Positions 16,563 through 24,940 of a stretch of DNA of 64,000 nt are shown one piece after another. Within the stretch, counting starts at the first letter, position 1, and each line of letters begins with the position of its first letter. This DNA comes from JAGLON01 sp041394985 (GTDB lineage: Bacteria > Zixibacteria > MSB-5A5 > GN15 > JAAZOE01). The translations under genes were made by a program, and so were the position numbers. A model generated the notes under the pieces. It did not search any database, had not been told where the DNA came from, and saw only the letters and a list, made by a program, of their open reading frames with translations. The DNA lies in contig JAWLBI010000001.1 of NCBI GenBank assembly GCA_041394985.1, forward strand, positions 62,001 to 126,000, in the 5' to 3' direction.

Positions 16563-17309
16563 GTGCTACAAGCTTGTGTTCGATTCATACTTACAATTGG
16601 TGTCCTGCTGCTGGCAACGGGAGCGGCACGAGCAGGCTGGTCGATTGATTTGGAAGGCGGTTTGGCCTCCAGCGGGTATAATGATGTGCGCATTCCGGGC
16701 AGTACCGGCACGAAATTTTCCCTCTCTGAGGAGCTGGATGCGGAGTCGACACCGTTCTATCGAGTGCGCCTCATAATCGGTCTGGGTAAGCGGCACAGCC
16801 TGTCCTTTCTTGCGGCTCCGTTTCAATTCGAGTCCTCCGGCACCCTCGATCGAGACATTGATTTCAATGGTATGCGATTCGATGCCGGCGTACCACTGAA
16901 ATCAAATTACCGATTTGATTCATATCGGGTATCATATCAATACACGTGGCTGGATAACGAAAATCTCCGGGCCGGAATCGGCTTTACCGGAAAAATCCGG
17001 GATGCCGCAATTAAACTGAGTAATGGACTGGTAGCATCTGAGAAAACGAATACCGGTTTCGTACCGCTCATTAATTTCGCATTCGACTGGCGTGTCGGGT
17101 CGCGAGTCGGGATACTTTTCGAGGGCGATGCCCTGGCGGCGCCTCAGGGGCGCGCAGAAGATGTCCTGCTGGCCGTTTACATAAATGCCACAGACCGCAT
17201 TCGCTTGAGAGCAGGTTACAGGATTCTTGAAGGCGGCGCCGACAATGACGAGGTTTATACGTTTGCACTGGTGCATTATGCATCGGCCGGTGTGACTTTG
17301 AGATTCTAA
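16563..17309 (+). CDS. Outer-membrane beta-barrel protein
   Basis: Exported protein of 248 residues; GTG start after a GGAGG ribosome binding site. The signal peptide ends at ARAG. Long amphipathic strands such as YRVSYQYTWL, LRAGIGFTGK and RIRLRAGYRIL alternate with charged loops, and the chain ends with the aromatic VTLRF expected by the Bam machinery. It is a probable 8- to 12-stranded barrel. Cotranscription with the upstream CIA30 protein suggests a shared envelope role. No more specific family was recognised. Confidence 0.7.
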   Translation: MLQACVRFILTIGVLLLATGAARAGWSIDLEGGLASSGYNDVRIPGSTGTKFSLSEELDAESTPFYRVRLIIGLGKRHSLSFLAAPFQFESSGTLDRDIDFNGMRFDAGVPLKSNYRFDSYRVSYQYTWLDNENLRAGIGFTGKIRDAAIKLSNGLVASEKTNTGFVPLINFAFDWRVGSRVGILFEGDALAAPQGRAEDVLLAVYINATDRIRLRAGYRILEGGADNDEVYTFALVHYASAGVTLRF

Positions 17310-17387
17310 TGGCCACGACTCTATTATCACTCCCGTCAATAATTGATTCGTTACTGACGTATTGCATGCTTAACCGGAGGATTATCT

Positions 17388-18098
17388 GTGAACGAGCGCT
17401 ATGAAGCGACATCATTAAAACGATATGCCAGGATTGCGGGGATATTATACCTGATAATAATAATTTGCGCCGGATTCGCCGAAGGGGGCGTGCGCTCGGT
17501 ACTTATTGTCCCCGGCGATGCTACAGCCACAGCCAATAATATTCTGTCATCCGAGGGGCTCTATCGATTCGGGTTTGTCTGTGATCTTATCGCGTTTATC
17601 AGCGATGCCGCCGTGGCGATACTTTTGTATGCATTGCTCAAGCCGGTTAATAAAACAGTTGCCTTGGTCGCTTCAACGCTGCGAATAATCGCTCATCCGG
17701 CGATTGGTAGTATTAACCTGCTCAATCATCTGGCGCCTTTGAATATTCTGACAAATCCCGATTTCGTATCGGCGTTTACAGTTGAGCAGTTGCAAAATCT
17801 GGCTATGCAGTTTTTAACCGCTCATTATGCGGGGTATTTAATAGCCGGGGCGTTTTTCGGTGTGCACTGCGCGATACTGGGATATTTGCTTTATAAATCC
17901 GAACTGTTCCCGCAGTGGCTCGGTATTTTTCTGATCGTTGCCTCGATTGGATATGTGATCGAGAGTTTCGGGAATTTCCTCTTCCCGGCTTATAAAGATA
18001 TCTATAGCTGGATTGTCGTCATTCCGGCAGTCATTGCGGAGCTATCGCTTTGCCTGTGGCTTCTCATTAAGGGAATAAGAACAAGCAGGGCGGCATAA
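17388..18098 (+). CDS. DUF4386 family membrane protein
   Basis: Integral membrane protein of 236 residues with about six hydrophobic helices. The N-terminal motif RIAGILYLIIIICAGFAE and the conserved segments around LYRFGF, LLNHLAPL and YLLYKSELFPQWLG identify the DUF4386 family, whose role is unknown. A CGGAGG ribosome binding site precedes the GTG start. The gene converges on the cysteine synthase-like gene with only 12 bases between stop codons. Confidence 0.85.
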   Translation: MNERYEATSLKRYARIAGILYLIIIICAGFAEGGVRSVLIVPGDATATANNILSSEGLYRFGFVCDLIAFISDAAVAILLYALLKPVNKTVALVASTLRIIAHPAIGSINLLNHLAPLNILTNPDFVSAFTVEQLQNLAMQFLTAHYAGYLIAGAFFGVHCAILGYLLYKSELFPQWLGIFLIVASIGYVIESFGNFLFPAYKDIYSWIVVIPAVIAELSLCLWLLIKGIRTSRAA

Positions 18099-18110
18099 TA
18101 AACATTTCGC

Positions 18111-19022
18111 CTAACGATACAATTCTCCATTCAGGTATCGCAATCCGGAATCGATAATTACCGTAACAATCTTTTTACCGGGGCCGATTTCCTTTGCTCG
18201 CTTGAGTGCTGCCCAAACGTTCGCTCCGGATGTAATACCTCCCCATATTCCCTCCATTGTGGCAAGTTTTCGTGCGGTGTCATAGGCATCGTTGTCCGAT
18301 ACGGACATAACATCATCCTGCAAGTCGGCTCGATAGATCGATGGGATAAAATCGAGACCGATTCCTTCAAGGCGATGTGTTCCTGTCGTATCGCCTCCGG
18401 ACAGGAAGCGGACATGTTCCGGTTCAATTGCGGTGCATCGGATGTGAGGAATTTCCTTTTTCAAAACCTCGGCATTGCCGGAAAAGCAAGCCCCGGTTCC
18501 GACTCCGGTCATAAATTCATCGATTTCGGTACCGAGTTGACCGATTATTTCTCGGGCCATCGCATGATAGGCATTGCGGTTGTCTATATTATTGATCTGG
18601 TCGGTCCAAAAAGTGTTCGGCTGGAGGCTGAGTTCCCTGGCCCGCGCAATCATGTCATCGATGAGTTTGGCGGTCAGTTTGCCATTGTCACTCGGGATAA
18701 TTTCCAGTTTCGCGCCGAAGGCGCGCATGGTCTGAAGTTTTTCCGCGGCGAAGGCATCCGATGAGACGAAATGAGCGGTATACCCTCGGTTAGCGCAGAT
18801 CATAGCCAAAGATGCTCCGGTGCTGCCGCCGGTATACTCAACTACCTTGTCGCCCGGTTTCAGGTCGCCTCGTAATTCGGCACCCTCGATCATCGATAGA
18901 GCCATCCGGTCTTTCATGCTCCCGGTCGGATTGCCGCCTTCGTATTTGACATACACATCTGCCCAGCCGGGCTGCACTAATCTGTTCAGTTTAATGAGAG
19001 GCGTGTTTCCTACGTGGTTCAT
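18111..19022 (-). CDS. PLP-dependent cysteine synthase family protein
   Basis: Fold type II PLP enzyme of 303 residues. The Schiff-base lysine is K37 in GSMKDR. The substrate loop is EYTGGSTGASLA, the phosphate-binding loop GVGTGACFSG, and the C-terminal ring-nitrogen region ITSGAN. It resembles O-acetylserine sulfhydrylase-like proteins that make cysteine from an activated serine and sulfide, but the TGGSTG loop in place of TSGNTG warns that the substrate may differ. An AAGGAAG ribosome binding site is present. It is the second gene of an operon 20 bases downstream of a MarR regulator, an unusual partner for a biosynthetic cysteine synthase. Confidence 0.85.
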   Translation of the reverse strand: MNHVGNTPLIKLNRLVQPGWADVYVKYEGGNPTGSMKDRMALSMIEGAELRGDLKPGDKVVEYTGGSTGASLAMICANRGYTAHFVSSDAFAAEKLQTMRAFGAKLEIIPSDNGKLTAKLIDDMIARARELSLQPNTFWTDQINNIDNRNAYHAMAREIIGQLGTEIDEFMTGVGTGACFSGNAEVLKKEIPHIRCTAIEPEHVRFLSGGDTTGTHRLEGIGLDFIPSIYRADLQDDVMSVSDNDAYDTARKLATMEGIWGGITSGANVWAALKRAKEIGPGKKIVTVIIDSGLRYLNGELYR

Positions 19023-19042
19023 AGTTGCTTCCTTGAAAATCG

Positions 19043-19531
19043 TTACGATTTATCGGTAAGATGCGACAGGGCCCTCTCGGTAAAACTCTTCTCGGCCAAT
19101 TCCTGTTCGATGGCTTCCACGCTTTGCAGAAACGCTTTATTCGATCTGAGGATGTCGCGAATCGATTTTTGTCCTGCATCCCAGATATGCTCGAATTTTG
19201 GCATCAAATTAATGGCTTTTATCGAGAGAGTAAGGACTTTTTTTCGATTGTCCTCAGAGTCCCCGGCGATGGTAATATAGCCCTTTTTCCTAATTCGTGC
19301 GATCATCTTGGTCATGGCAGGTTGCGAGAGCCGGCAGGCCTCGGCGAGCTCCGACATAGTCATGGCTTGATTCTTTTTTAAAAGCAAAAAGACCAGATGC
19401 CAGCTCGGTTCGATATCAACGCCTTGCGATTTGTATAGGTCTTTGATTTGAGACGAGAGAGCATCGCTCAGTCTCTTGAGTCGAGCCGTCACGCCGAGGG
19501 ATTTCAGGTCTTTGAGAAAATCGTTTTCCAT
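19043..19531 (-). CDS. MarR family regulator, upstream of the cysK-like gene
   Basis: Winged-helix repressor of 162 residues. The recognition region is MTMSELAEACRLSQPAMTKMIARIRKKGYI, here described by its central SQPAMTKMI helix. It is followed by a charged wing with DSEDNRKK. Long flanking helices would form the dimer. The gene is preceded by an AAGGAA ribosome binding site that is partly covered by a palindrome matching a second copy further upstream. It therefore probably represses its own operon, and so the PLP enzyme downstream. The inducing ligand is unknown. Confidence 0.85.
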   Translation of the reverse strand: MENDFLKDLKSLGVTARLKRLSDALSSQIKDLYKSQGVDIEPSWHLVFLLLKKNQAMTMSELAEACRLSQPAMTKMIARIRKKGYITIAGDSEDNRKKVLTLSIKAINLMPKFEHIWDAGQKSIRDILRSNKAFLQSVEAIEQELAEKSFTERALSHLTDKS

Positions 19532-19540
19532 GAGTAATTC

Positions 19541-19586
19541 CTTAACTGGTTAAGTAAATGTATAAACATATGCTTAACCGGTCAAG
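19541..19586 (-). promoter_or_regulatory. Promoter with two MarR-type operators
   Basis: Two related palindromes lie 32 bases apart: CTTAACTGGTTAAG (19541-19554) and CTTAACCGGTCAAG (19573-19586). On the minus strand TTGACC (19580-19585), a 17-base spacer and TACATT (19557-19562) form the promoter. One operator overlaps the -35, the other sits just after the -10 and touches the ribosome binding site. Confidence 0.75.
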
Positions 19587-19638
19587 TATTTTCTGCAGAA
19601 TTTGGTTGGGTGGTTATATGAGTAAACTGAAAAAGGCG

Positions 19639-19671
19639 ACTCGCCCGGGCTCTTATGAGCCGAGGGCGAGT
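19639..19671. terminator. Terminator after the Spondin_N gene
   Basis: A long GC-rich stem (ACTCGCCC...GGGCGAGT with an inner GGCTC/GAGCC part, one bulge, loop TTAT) has T-rich sequence on both sides: CTTTTTC on the minus strand and TTTT on the plus strand. It lies directly after the minus-strand Spondin_N frame. Confidence 0.75.
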
Positions 19672-19694
19672 TTTGCCATTGGATGAGTGATTTA

Positions 19695-20529
19695 TCAGGC
19701 AGGAGATTCGACCGGGGTGATCGTCACCTTGATGACATCCTTGGTTTTCGGGTAGGTGTACTGGTCGTGCACCGGCAGGACGCGCTTATTTTCGGTTTCA
19801 CCGGTGTTAGGGCCGGACTGACGCGGGGCCTGATCGGGGCCGAGACCCGGCTCCTGATTGACCTCGGTACCGGCATCCCAGAGGCGAACGAACTTCGTCA
19901 CATCGCCGCTTATCGGCCGGCGTCCCCACTTGAACAGCGGAATACCGACGGCGCCGGGCGCATAGAACAGGTCATTAGACTGGCCGAACATAGATGTAAA
20001 TGACAGGTGATCGCCCGGTGAGGCGGTGACCATGAATTCATATGCCTTGCCCGGAAGGGCCCGGACCCGGCATATCATCGCCGACCGGAACCGCGAACAC
20101 GCCGCTCGATTTCACGAAGTGGTTTGCCTCCATACTGGCGGCCAGCATGGTCGGATTGCCGTCTTCGGCCTGCTGCTCAAGCCCCTGTCCGAGATCGCGG
20201 CGGCCGACTTTGAAGAGCGGATTGAACAGGCGCGTGACCGTCCAGACGCCCGGAGAATGCGGAGCCGGGGCAGTTTCGCCGTTCGACAGATGCAGGGTCA
20301 TGCCGTCGGAGACATTCTCGATTCTGACGAGGAATGTGACCGGATCGCCGGAATGGCCATATCCGCCGAAACCGGGCTTCATTGCGGCATCGCCGGTATC
20401 GAGGGTTGAATCATCGAGTGTTATATTTGTGTCGGTCTGATCGACGGATGGCGCCAGCGGCTGTTCGGAGGAGCAACCAATCGCGATAAGGGAAACAACG
20501 AGTAAACAGAGAAACATTCTGGTGAACAT
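19695..20529 (-). pseudogene. Spondin_N-domain lipoprotein, frameshifted
   Basis: Two overlapping minus-strand frames together make one Spondin_N protein. The first (20529 to 20038) has a lipoprotein signal with lipobox AIGC, a short linker and the domain start VTFLVRIENVS, with FNPLFKVGRRDLGQGLE. The second (open to 19695) continues with GKAYEFMVTASPGDHLSF, QSNDLFYAPG and PLFKWGRRP. The join falls in a run of G at 20050-20052: removing one G restores a continuous GPSGKAYEF reading. This may be a real disrupting insertion, phase-variation slippage or an assembly error. If intact it would be a secreted calcium-binding, surface-type lipoprotein of about 277 residues. Confidence 0.75.
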
Positions 20530-20743
20530 GGGAACCTCTTTTTTTAGGTTAAGCGTTTGTTTTCTGACATGAAATCTGCAACAAATGAAATATCACGAAA
20601 GAATCACGAATCCCTAAAGAGACTGTCAGATTTGGGAAATTCGGTATTTTTTTACCCGCCCGCGGAATAAACCCTTTTTCTGGTATAGCCTTCTGTATAT
20701 TGTAGAGGAACAGCGAGGACATTTATGATTGGGAGCCGCAGCA

Positions 20744-21613
20744 ATGCCAATAAATATCAGAATATTATCGAAGTGTTTCCTCCTTCTGCTTTCTATAATT
20801 GTAGTCGGAGAGATTTATGCCGAGAGCGCCGATGAACTACTCGGTAAGGCAAACAGCGCCTATACTGCCGGTGATTATCAGGCGTGTGTCGATTTTTATC
20901 GGCAGGCGATCGATAACGGTGCGACATCAAAGAGTATGTACTATAATGCTGCTTGTTGCTGCGCGCTCAATGGTAATACTGATTTGGCATACGAATATCT
21001 CAATACGGCTATCGAATATGGCTTTCATAATATCGATTGGCTGTCGCAGGACTCGGATTTGCAGTCTCTCCGCTCGGATGACCGATGGGCAGGATTGATT
21101 GGTGCATGCGAAGCGGCCAACGCAAAATATCTTGAGAACATTAATCAGGAGTTATATCGCCTGTATCAGGAAGATCAGGGTGATCGGATGGGTGCAGGTG
21201 GAATCGATTGGTCTCAGGTCAATGAGCGAGACGCCGAGCGAAGGAATCGGACAATCGAGATTCTCGATGCGGGCCTCGTAAAGGCATCCGATGATTATTA
21301 CCATGCCGCAATGATATTTCAGCACGGCCGTGATACGACTGATTATTGGCGGGCCCATGAGTTAGCGCTGAAGGCAGTGGAGCTGGATTCATCGAACAAT
21401 ATCGCCAGGTGGCTGGCGGCGGCAGCTATGGACCGGTACTTGTGGAATGTCGGGAAACCTCAGATTTACGGCACGCAAACCCACTTGATCGATGGTGTGT
21501 GGACGATTGAGCCGATTGATACGACGGCGGTGACGGATGCCGAACGGGCCGAATGGCAGGTGCCGCCGCTATCCGAGGCCATAAAAAAGGCTGAGCGGAT
21601 GAATCAGCAATAA
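20744..21613 (+). CDS. Secreted TPR protein with DUF6624-like C-terminus
   Basis: Exported protein of 289 residues. The start chosen has a GGGAG ribosome binding site; a TTG six codons upstream is less likely. After a signal peptide (about 1-26), a tetratricopeptide-like pair occupies about residues 28-95 (YTAGDYQACVDFYRQAI and YNAACCCALNGNTDLA). The C-terminal part, about 120-255, contains RLYQEDQGDR, DWSQVNERDAERR and AAMIFQHGRDTTDYWRAHELA, which resembles the DUF6624 domain. The role of that domain is unknown. The final GTQTHL stretch suggests a conserved pocket. Confidence 0.7.
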   Translation: MPINIRILSKCFLLLLSIIVVGEIYAESADELLGKANSAYTAGDYQACVDFYRQAIDNGATSKSMYYNAACCCALNGNTDLAYEYLNTAIEYGFHNIDWLSQDSDLQSLRSDDRWAGLIGACEAANAKYLENINQELYRLYQEDQGDRMGAGGIDWSQVNERDAERRNRTIEILDAGLVKASDDYYHAAMIFQHGRDTTDYWRAHELALKAVELDSSNNIARWLAAAAMDRYLWNVGKPQIYGTQTHLIDGVWTIEPIDTTAVTDAERAEWQVPPLSEAIKKAERMNQQ

Positions 21614-21750
21614 GGCAGTACAGGATTCTCATGCTGTCTATCGCTTGGGAAATTAACATTTCTTAACACAAGATTTCAATCGATAATGCACATATTGGGA
21701 AACAAGGCTATTCGTATGCCGTCATTTCCTGTCTCTGGGAGGAATTTTGA

Positions 21751-22851
21751 ATGAGAATCATAAAACTGATATGGCTCGGTTTCGCACTTGCATCTTTGTT
21801 GTGCGGAGGGTGCTCTCAGCAGTCGACCTCGAATGCGCCGCAAGAGTGGGATTTCAATGCGCAGAAGGTTTGGGAAATAAGTCAGATAGACGGCGCTCAA
21901 TTGGCGCGCCCGGCGGAGCCTCGTGTGGCGGATGACGGCACCCTATATGTGCACGATTTCGAACAGCATGTGAGTTATATCATTGGTGCTGACGGCACGA
22001 TTCGTGGCTCATTTGCGCCTCGCGGCGAGAACGAGAGTGAAGTCCCCTTCTATTTAAACTGTTTCCCCGCGGGTGAGCAGGTCGTCGTGTGCGCACCGGA
22101 TAAACTCCATTTCTTCACGAATCAAGGACAGTTCGTGAAGGCGGTGCCGAATAATTTATTCGTCCGCTTCCCGCTTGCATTTAAAAATGAAAATGAATGC
22201 TGGCTGGCGCCGGGGGCATTGGGAGATTCTCCGGATGGCGTTGCGGCCGTAACTTGTATCAATTTCGCGACGGGCGAAGAGAAAAATATCTATACATTCG
22301 ATCTGACCGGTGACGAGACCAAACCGACCGGAGGCGCCGTCGTTGTAGGATTGACTCCGCAGGCGAAGATGGGATATGATCGAAAGGCTGACCGAATCTA
22401 TTTCGGCAAAAACACGGATACGCTTTTGTACTGCTCAGGATCCGGCGATGATACGATCGAAACGATTTCCATCGATGGAGTCCGGACTCCCATCTCTGAG
22501 GAAGTGAAAAGGAAATATTTCGCAGATCTCGGAATTCCTGAAGAACATGTGGCTGCAATAGTCGGAAACCTTCCCGAAAAGATGGCGTGCTATAATACCA
22601 TCCAGATTATTGATGGACTGGTGTATATCATCAGCGCGCATGAAATCAGCCGTACTCTGCCGGGTTTGTTCGTGAATGTATATTCGCCGAGCGGGCAACA
22701 TTTGTATTATGGCGAGGTTCATGTCGAAGAGGGTTGGCATCTGGCCAGTCCTGATAATTTGCAATTCGGCAGCGGTTGTGTCTATGCCGTGCAGGAAAAC
22801 GATGCCGGTAATAAGAAGATTGTCAAGTATACGATAAAATCGTGTACATGA
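21751..22851 (+). CDS. Six-bladed beta-propeller lipoprotein
   Basis: Lipoprotein of 366 residues; the lipobox LCGGC places the lipidated cysteine at about residue 21. A GGAGG ribosome binding site precedes the ATG. The body has NHL/6-bladed-propeller-like repeats, for example VADDGTLYVHDF and the closing blade FVNVYSPSGQHLYY. Such lipoproteins are abundant in FCB-group genomes and sit at the outer membrane, with mostly unknown ligands. The gene is monocistronic. No catalytic motif was found. Confidence 0.7.
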   Translation: MRIIKLIWLGFALASLLCGGCSQQSTSNAPQEWDFNAQKVWEISQIDGAQLARPAEPRVADDGTLYVHDFEQHVSYIIGADGTIRGSFAPRGENESEVPFYLNCFPAGEQVVVCAPDKLHFFTNQGQFVKAVPNNLFVRFPLAFKNENECWLAPGALGDSPDGVAAVTCINFATGEEKNIYTFDLTGDETKPTGGAVVVGLTPQAKMGYDRKADRIYFGKNTDTLLYCSGSGDDTIETISIDGVRTPISEEVKRKYFADLGIPEEHVAAIVGNLPEKMACYNTIQIIDGLVYIISAHEISRTLPGLFVNVYSPSGQHLYYGEVHVEEGWHLASPDNLQFGSGCVYAVQENDAGNKKIVKYTIKSCT

Positions 22852-22978
22852 TATTGCGCAATAACTGTTGTCCAAAAGGCGAGGTCGTCTTCACGGTCAT
22901 GCTGACTGTATTGCAATAACATATTTAATGTGATACAAAATTGTCTCAATACTGCGTATGTTGTGGCATGGAGGTGCC

Positions 22979-23608
22979 ATGAACATCAAACGACTGAGAC
23001 AGGCCGAAAAAGAATTCCTGAACAGATATCCCGGCGGGTTCGAGCATCCGGAGATGCTCGAACTGGCCAAGAAACATAAAAAAGATAAACTAACGAATTT
23101 GGCGAGGGACTATTTCGCCAAAAAGAATTTTAGCGATCCGCACGAGATTGTCGCCTCGATGGTCAAACTCGTCGCACAATCGACGATGGTATCCCTGTTC
23201 GAAAAACCAAAATTCCGCGATATGGCTACTTCGCTGACGCCGAGGGAAAAGGAAATCTTTTCCCGGGCGCTCAAGGATCTACTGTATGGAAAAGAACAGA
23301 AGGGATTCGAGGCGCTCCTGTCGGAATTGGCCAACCGCAAGATGGCCAAGTGGACGCTGATGACGGTTTTTAAATATTATTTCCGGCCGGAGGTGGAAGT
23401 GTTTGTCAAGCCATCGACGGCGAAGCTGGTTATTTCCAGTCTTGAACTCGATCTCGTGTACAAACCGCGGCCAAGTTGGGAATTTTATGCGGCCTATCGG
23501 GACATTATTAATGACATAAAATCGAAAGTCGATATCACCCTGTCCCCCAGCAACGCGGCATTTTGCGGGTTTCTCATGATGGCGCTGGACGAGGAGATGA
23601 TGCGGTAG
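22979..23608 (+). CDS. Conserved-looking cytoplasmic protein, function unknown
   Basis: Protein of 209 residues, not recognised. The chosen ATG follows a strong GGAGGTG ribosome binding site; an earlier in-frame start at 22958 would overlap it. The sequence is helical and lysine-rich at the N-terminus (EFLNRYPGGFEHPEMLELAKKHK), then has a stretch around SLTPREKEIFSRALKDLLYG and a C-terminal part with VYKPRPSWEFYAAYRD. There are no membrane segments, signal peptide or metal motif. It stands alone between two secreted-protein loci. A coding origin is well supported by length and start, but no family can be named. Confidence 0.65.
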   Translation: MNIKRLRQAEKEFLNRYPGGFEHPEMLELAKKHKKDKLTNLARDYFAKKNFSDPHEIVASMVKLVAQSTMVSLFEKPKFRDMATSLTPREKEIFSRALKDLLYGKEQKGFEALLSELANRKMAKWTLMTVFKYYFRPEVEVFVKPSTAKLVISSLELDLVYKPRPSWEFYAAYRDIINDIKSKVDITLSPSNAAFCGFLMMALDEEMMR

Positions 23609-23974
23609 GCTCGTCGTACGTCTTGATCTCCCCTCACTACTGGAGGGGAATAAGAGGCAAGAGCGGATTCTCACGTCGGCCTAAGAAGGCTTCCTCAGAA
23701 TGACTGCTATAAATCGTTTTATATAAGTGAATCCCGCGGGGCGACAGATTTGGCCCAACGAGGAAATCATTAGCCTCAGGCTTTGGCCTTGGAGAATTGC
23801 GCTCCACTGATACTTATCCCTATCCAATTTCTTATCCTTCAGTACATTAGAAAACTCGGGCAAAACAATCGGCTTGTGTCTGCGGCCGTCTCTGCGTATA
23901 TTAGCCGGCACAAAGTAAAATGAATGCATTTTCGGGCCGTTGCACAGGCAAACGGCTGGAATTCGAGGCAAGGC
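23609..23974 (+). other. Intergenic with one hairpin
   Basis: The gap upstream of the sugar transporter operon contains a 7-bp stem TCCCCTC/GAGGGGA at 23629-23649, without a T-tract, that may end the previous transcript. The transporter promoter should lie here but no convincing boxes stand out. Minus-strand open frames look spurious. Confidence 0.45.
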
Positions 23975-24925
23975 ATGTTTAGGGCACTGAAATCTGTTTT
24001 GGCAGTAGCGCTCCTTTGTGTATTCTTCGTGATTTTAGGCTGCGGCGGGTCGGATGATTCCGCCAAAAACGATGCGAATAAAAATTCATCTGGCATTACT
24101 ATCGGCGTGTCGCTGTTGACGCGGACGCATCCATTCTATCAGGACCTCGAGGCCGGTCTGCAGGAAGCGGCTGACGCCGCCGGTTTCAAACTGGTCGTCA
24201 CCGCAGGCGAATTCGACGTCGCCAAACAAAAAGACCAGATTCACGATTTTATCGTTCAAAAAGTCAATGCCATTATCGTCAGCCCGTGCGATTCGCGCTC
24301 GATCGGCACCGCCATCTCCAGCGCCAACGAGGCCGGGATTCCGGTCTTTACCGCCGATATCGCCTGCCTTGCAACCGATGTTCAGATTATTTCGCACATT
24401 GCTTCAGATAATATCGAAGGCGGACGCCTGGCGGCAAAAGCTATTGCCGAGGCTATCGGCGGCGCCGGGAAAATCGCCATCATCGATCATCCCGAAGTCG
24501 AATCCGTGATTCAGCGCGTGAAGGGGTTCGAGGAAGAGATCGCCACGATGAACAGTATCACCATCGCCGCAAAATTGTCCGGGCATGGCGTCAAGGATCA
24601 AGCCTTCCGCACCGCCGAGGATATCATGCAGGCGCATCCGGATATCAAGGCGTTCTTCGGCATCAATGACGATTCCGCGCTTGGGGCTCTCGCCGCAGTC
24701 GAAAAGGCCGGCAAAATCGGCAAGATCAAAATAGTCGGGTTCGATGCCGTTCCGGAGGCTCGGAAAGCCATCTCCGAGGGGAAAATCTTCGCCGATGTCA
24801 TTCAGCAGCCAAAGCTGATCGGTCAGAGCACGATCGAGGCGGTGAAGACATACCTCTCCGGTGGAGCAGTCGAGCCGACGATTTTGATTCCGTGCGATCT
24901 GTTTTCGCAGTCGAACGCTCAGTAA
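23975..24925 (+). CDS. Sugar ABC transporter substrate-binding lipoprotein
   Basis: Periplasm-facing binding protein of 316 residues, RbsB/periplasmic-binding-protein-like. The chosen start lies after an AAGG ribosome binding site; an upstream ATG at 23924 would spoil the signal peptide. Lipobox ILGC anchors it to a membrane. Family motifs are IGVSLLTRTHPFYQDL at the start of lobe 1, VNAIIVSPCDS, AFFGINDDSALGALAAVEKAG and IVGFDAVPEA. It should capture a pentose- or hexose-type sugar and deliver it to the permease encoded two genes later. It is the first gene of a four-gene operon that ends in a secreted mannosidase, suggesting that mannose or a small mannoside is the ligand. Confidence 0.9.
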   Translation: MFRALKSVLAVALLCVFFVILGCGGSDDSAKNDANKNSSGITIGVSLLTRTHPFYQDLEAGLQEAADAAGFKLVVTAGEFDVAKQKDQIHDFIVQKVNAIIVSPCDSRSIGTAISSANEAGIPVFTADIACLATDVQIISHIASDNIEGGRLAAKAIAEAIGGAGKIAIIDHPEVESVIQRVKGFEEEIATMNSITIAAKLSGHGVKDQAFRTAEDIMQAHPDIKAFFGINDDSALGALAAVEKAGKIGKIKIVGFDAVPEARKAISEGKIFADVIQQPKLIGQSTIEAVKTYLSGGAVEPTILIPCDLFSQSNAQ

Positions 24926-24940
24926 CGGCAGCGGTTCGCG

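Noticed and set aside
23681..24096. Minus-strand frames before the sugar transporter operon
   Set aside because: They have no ribosome binding site, overlap the signal-peptide region of the binding protein and match no family.
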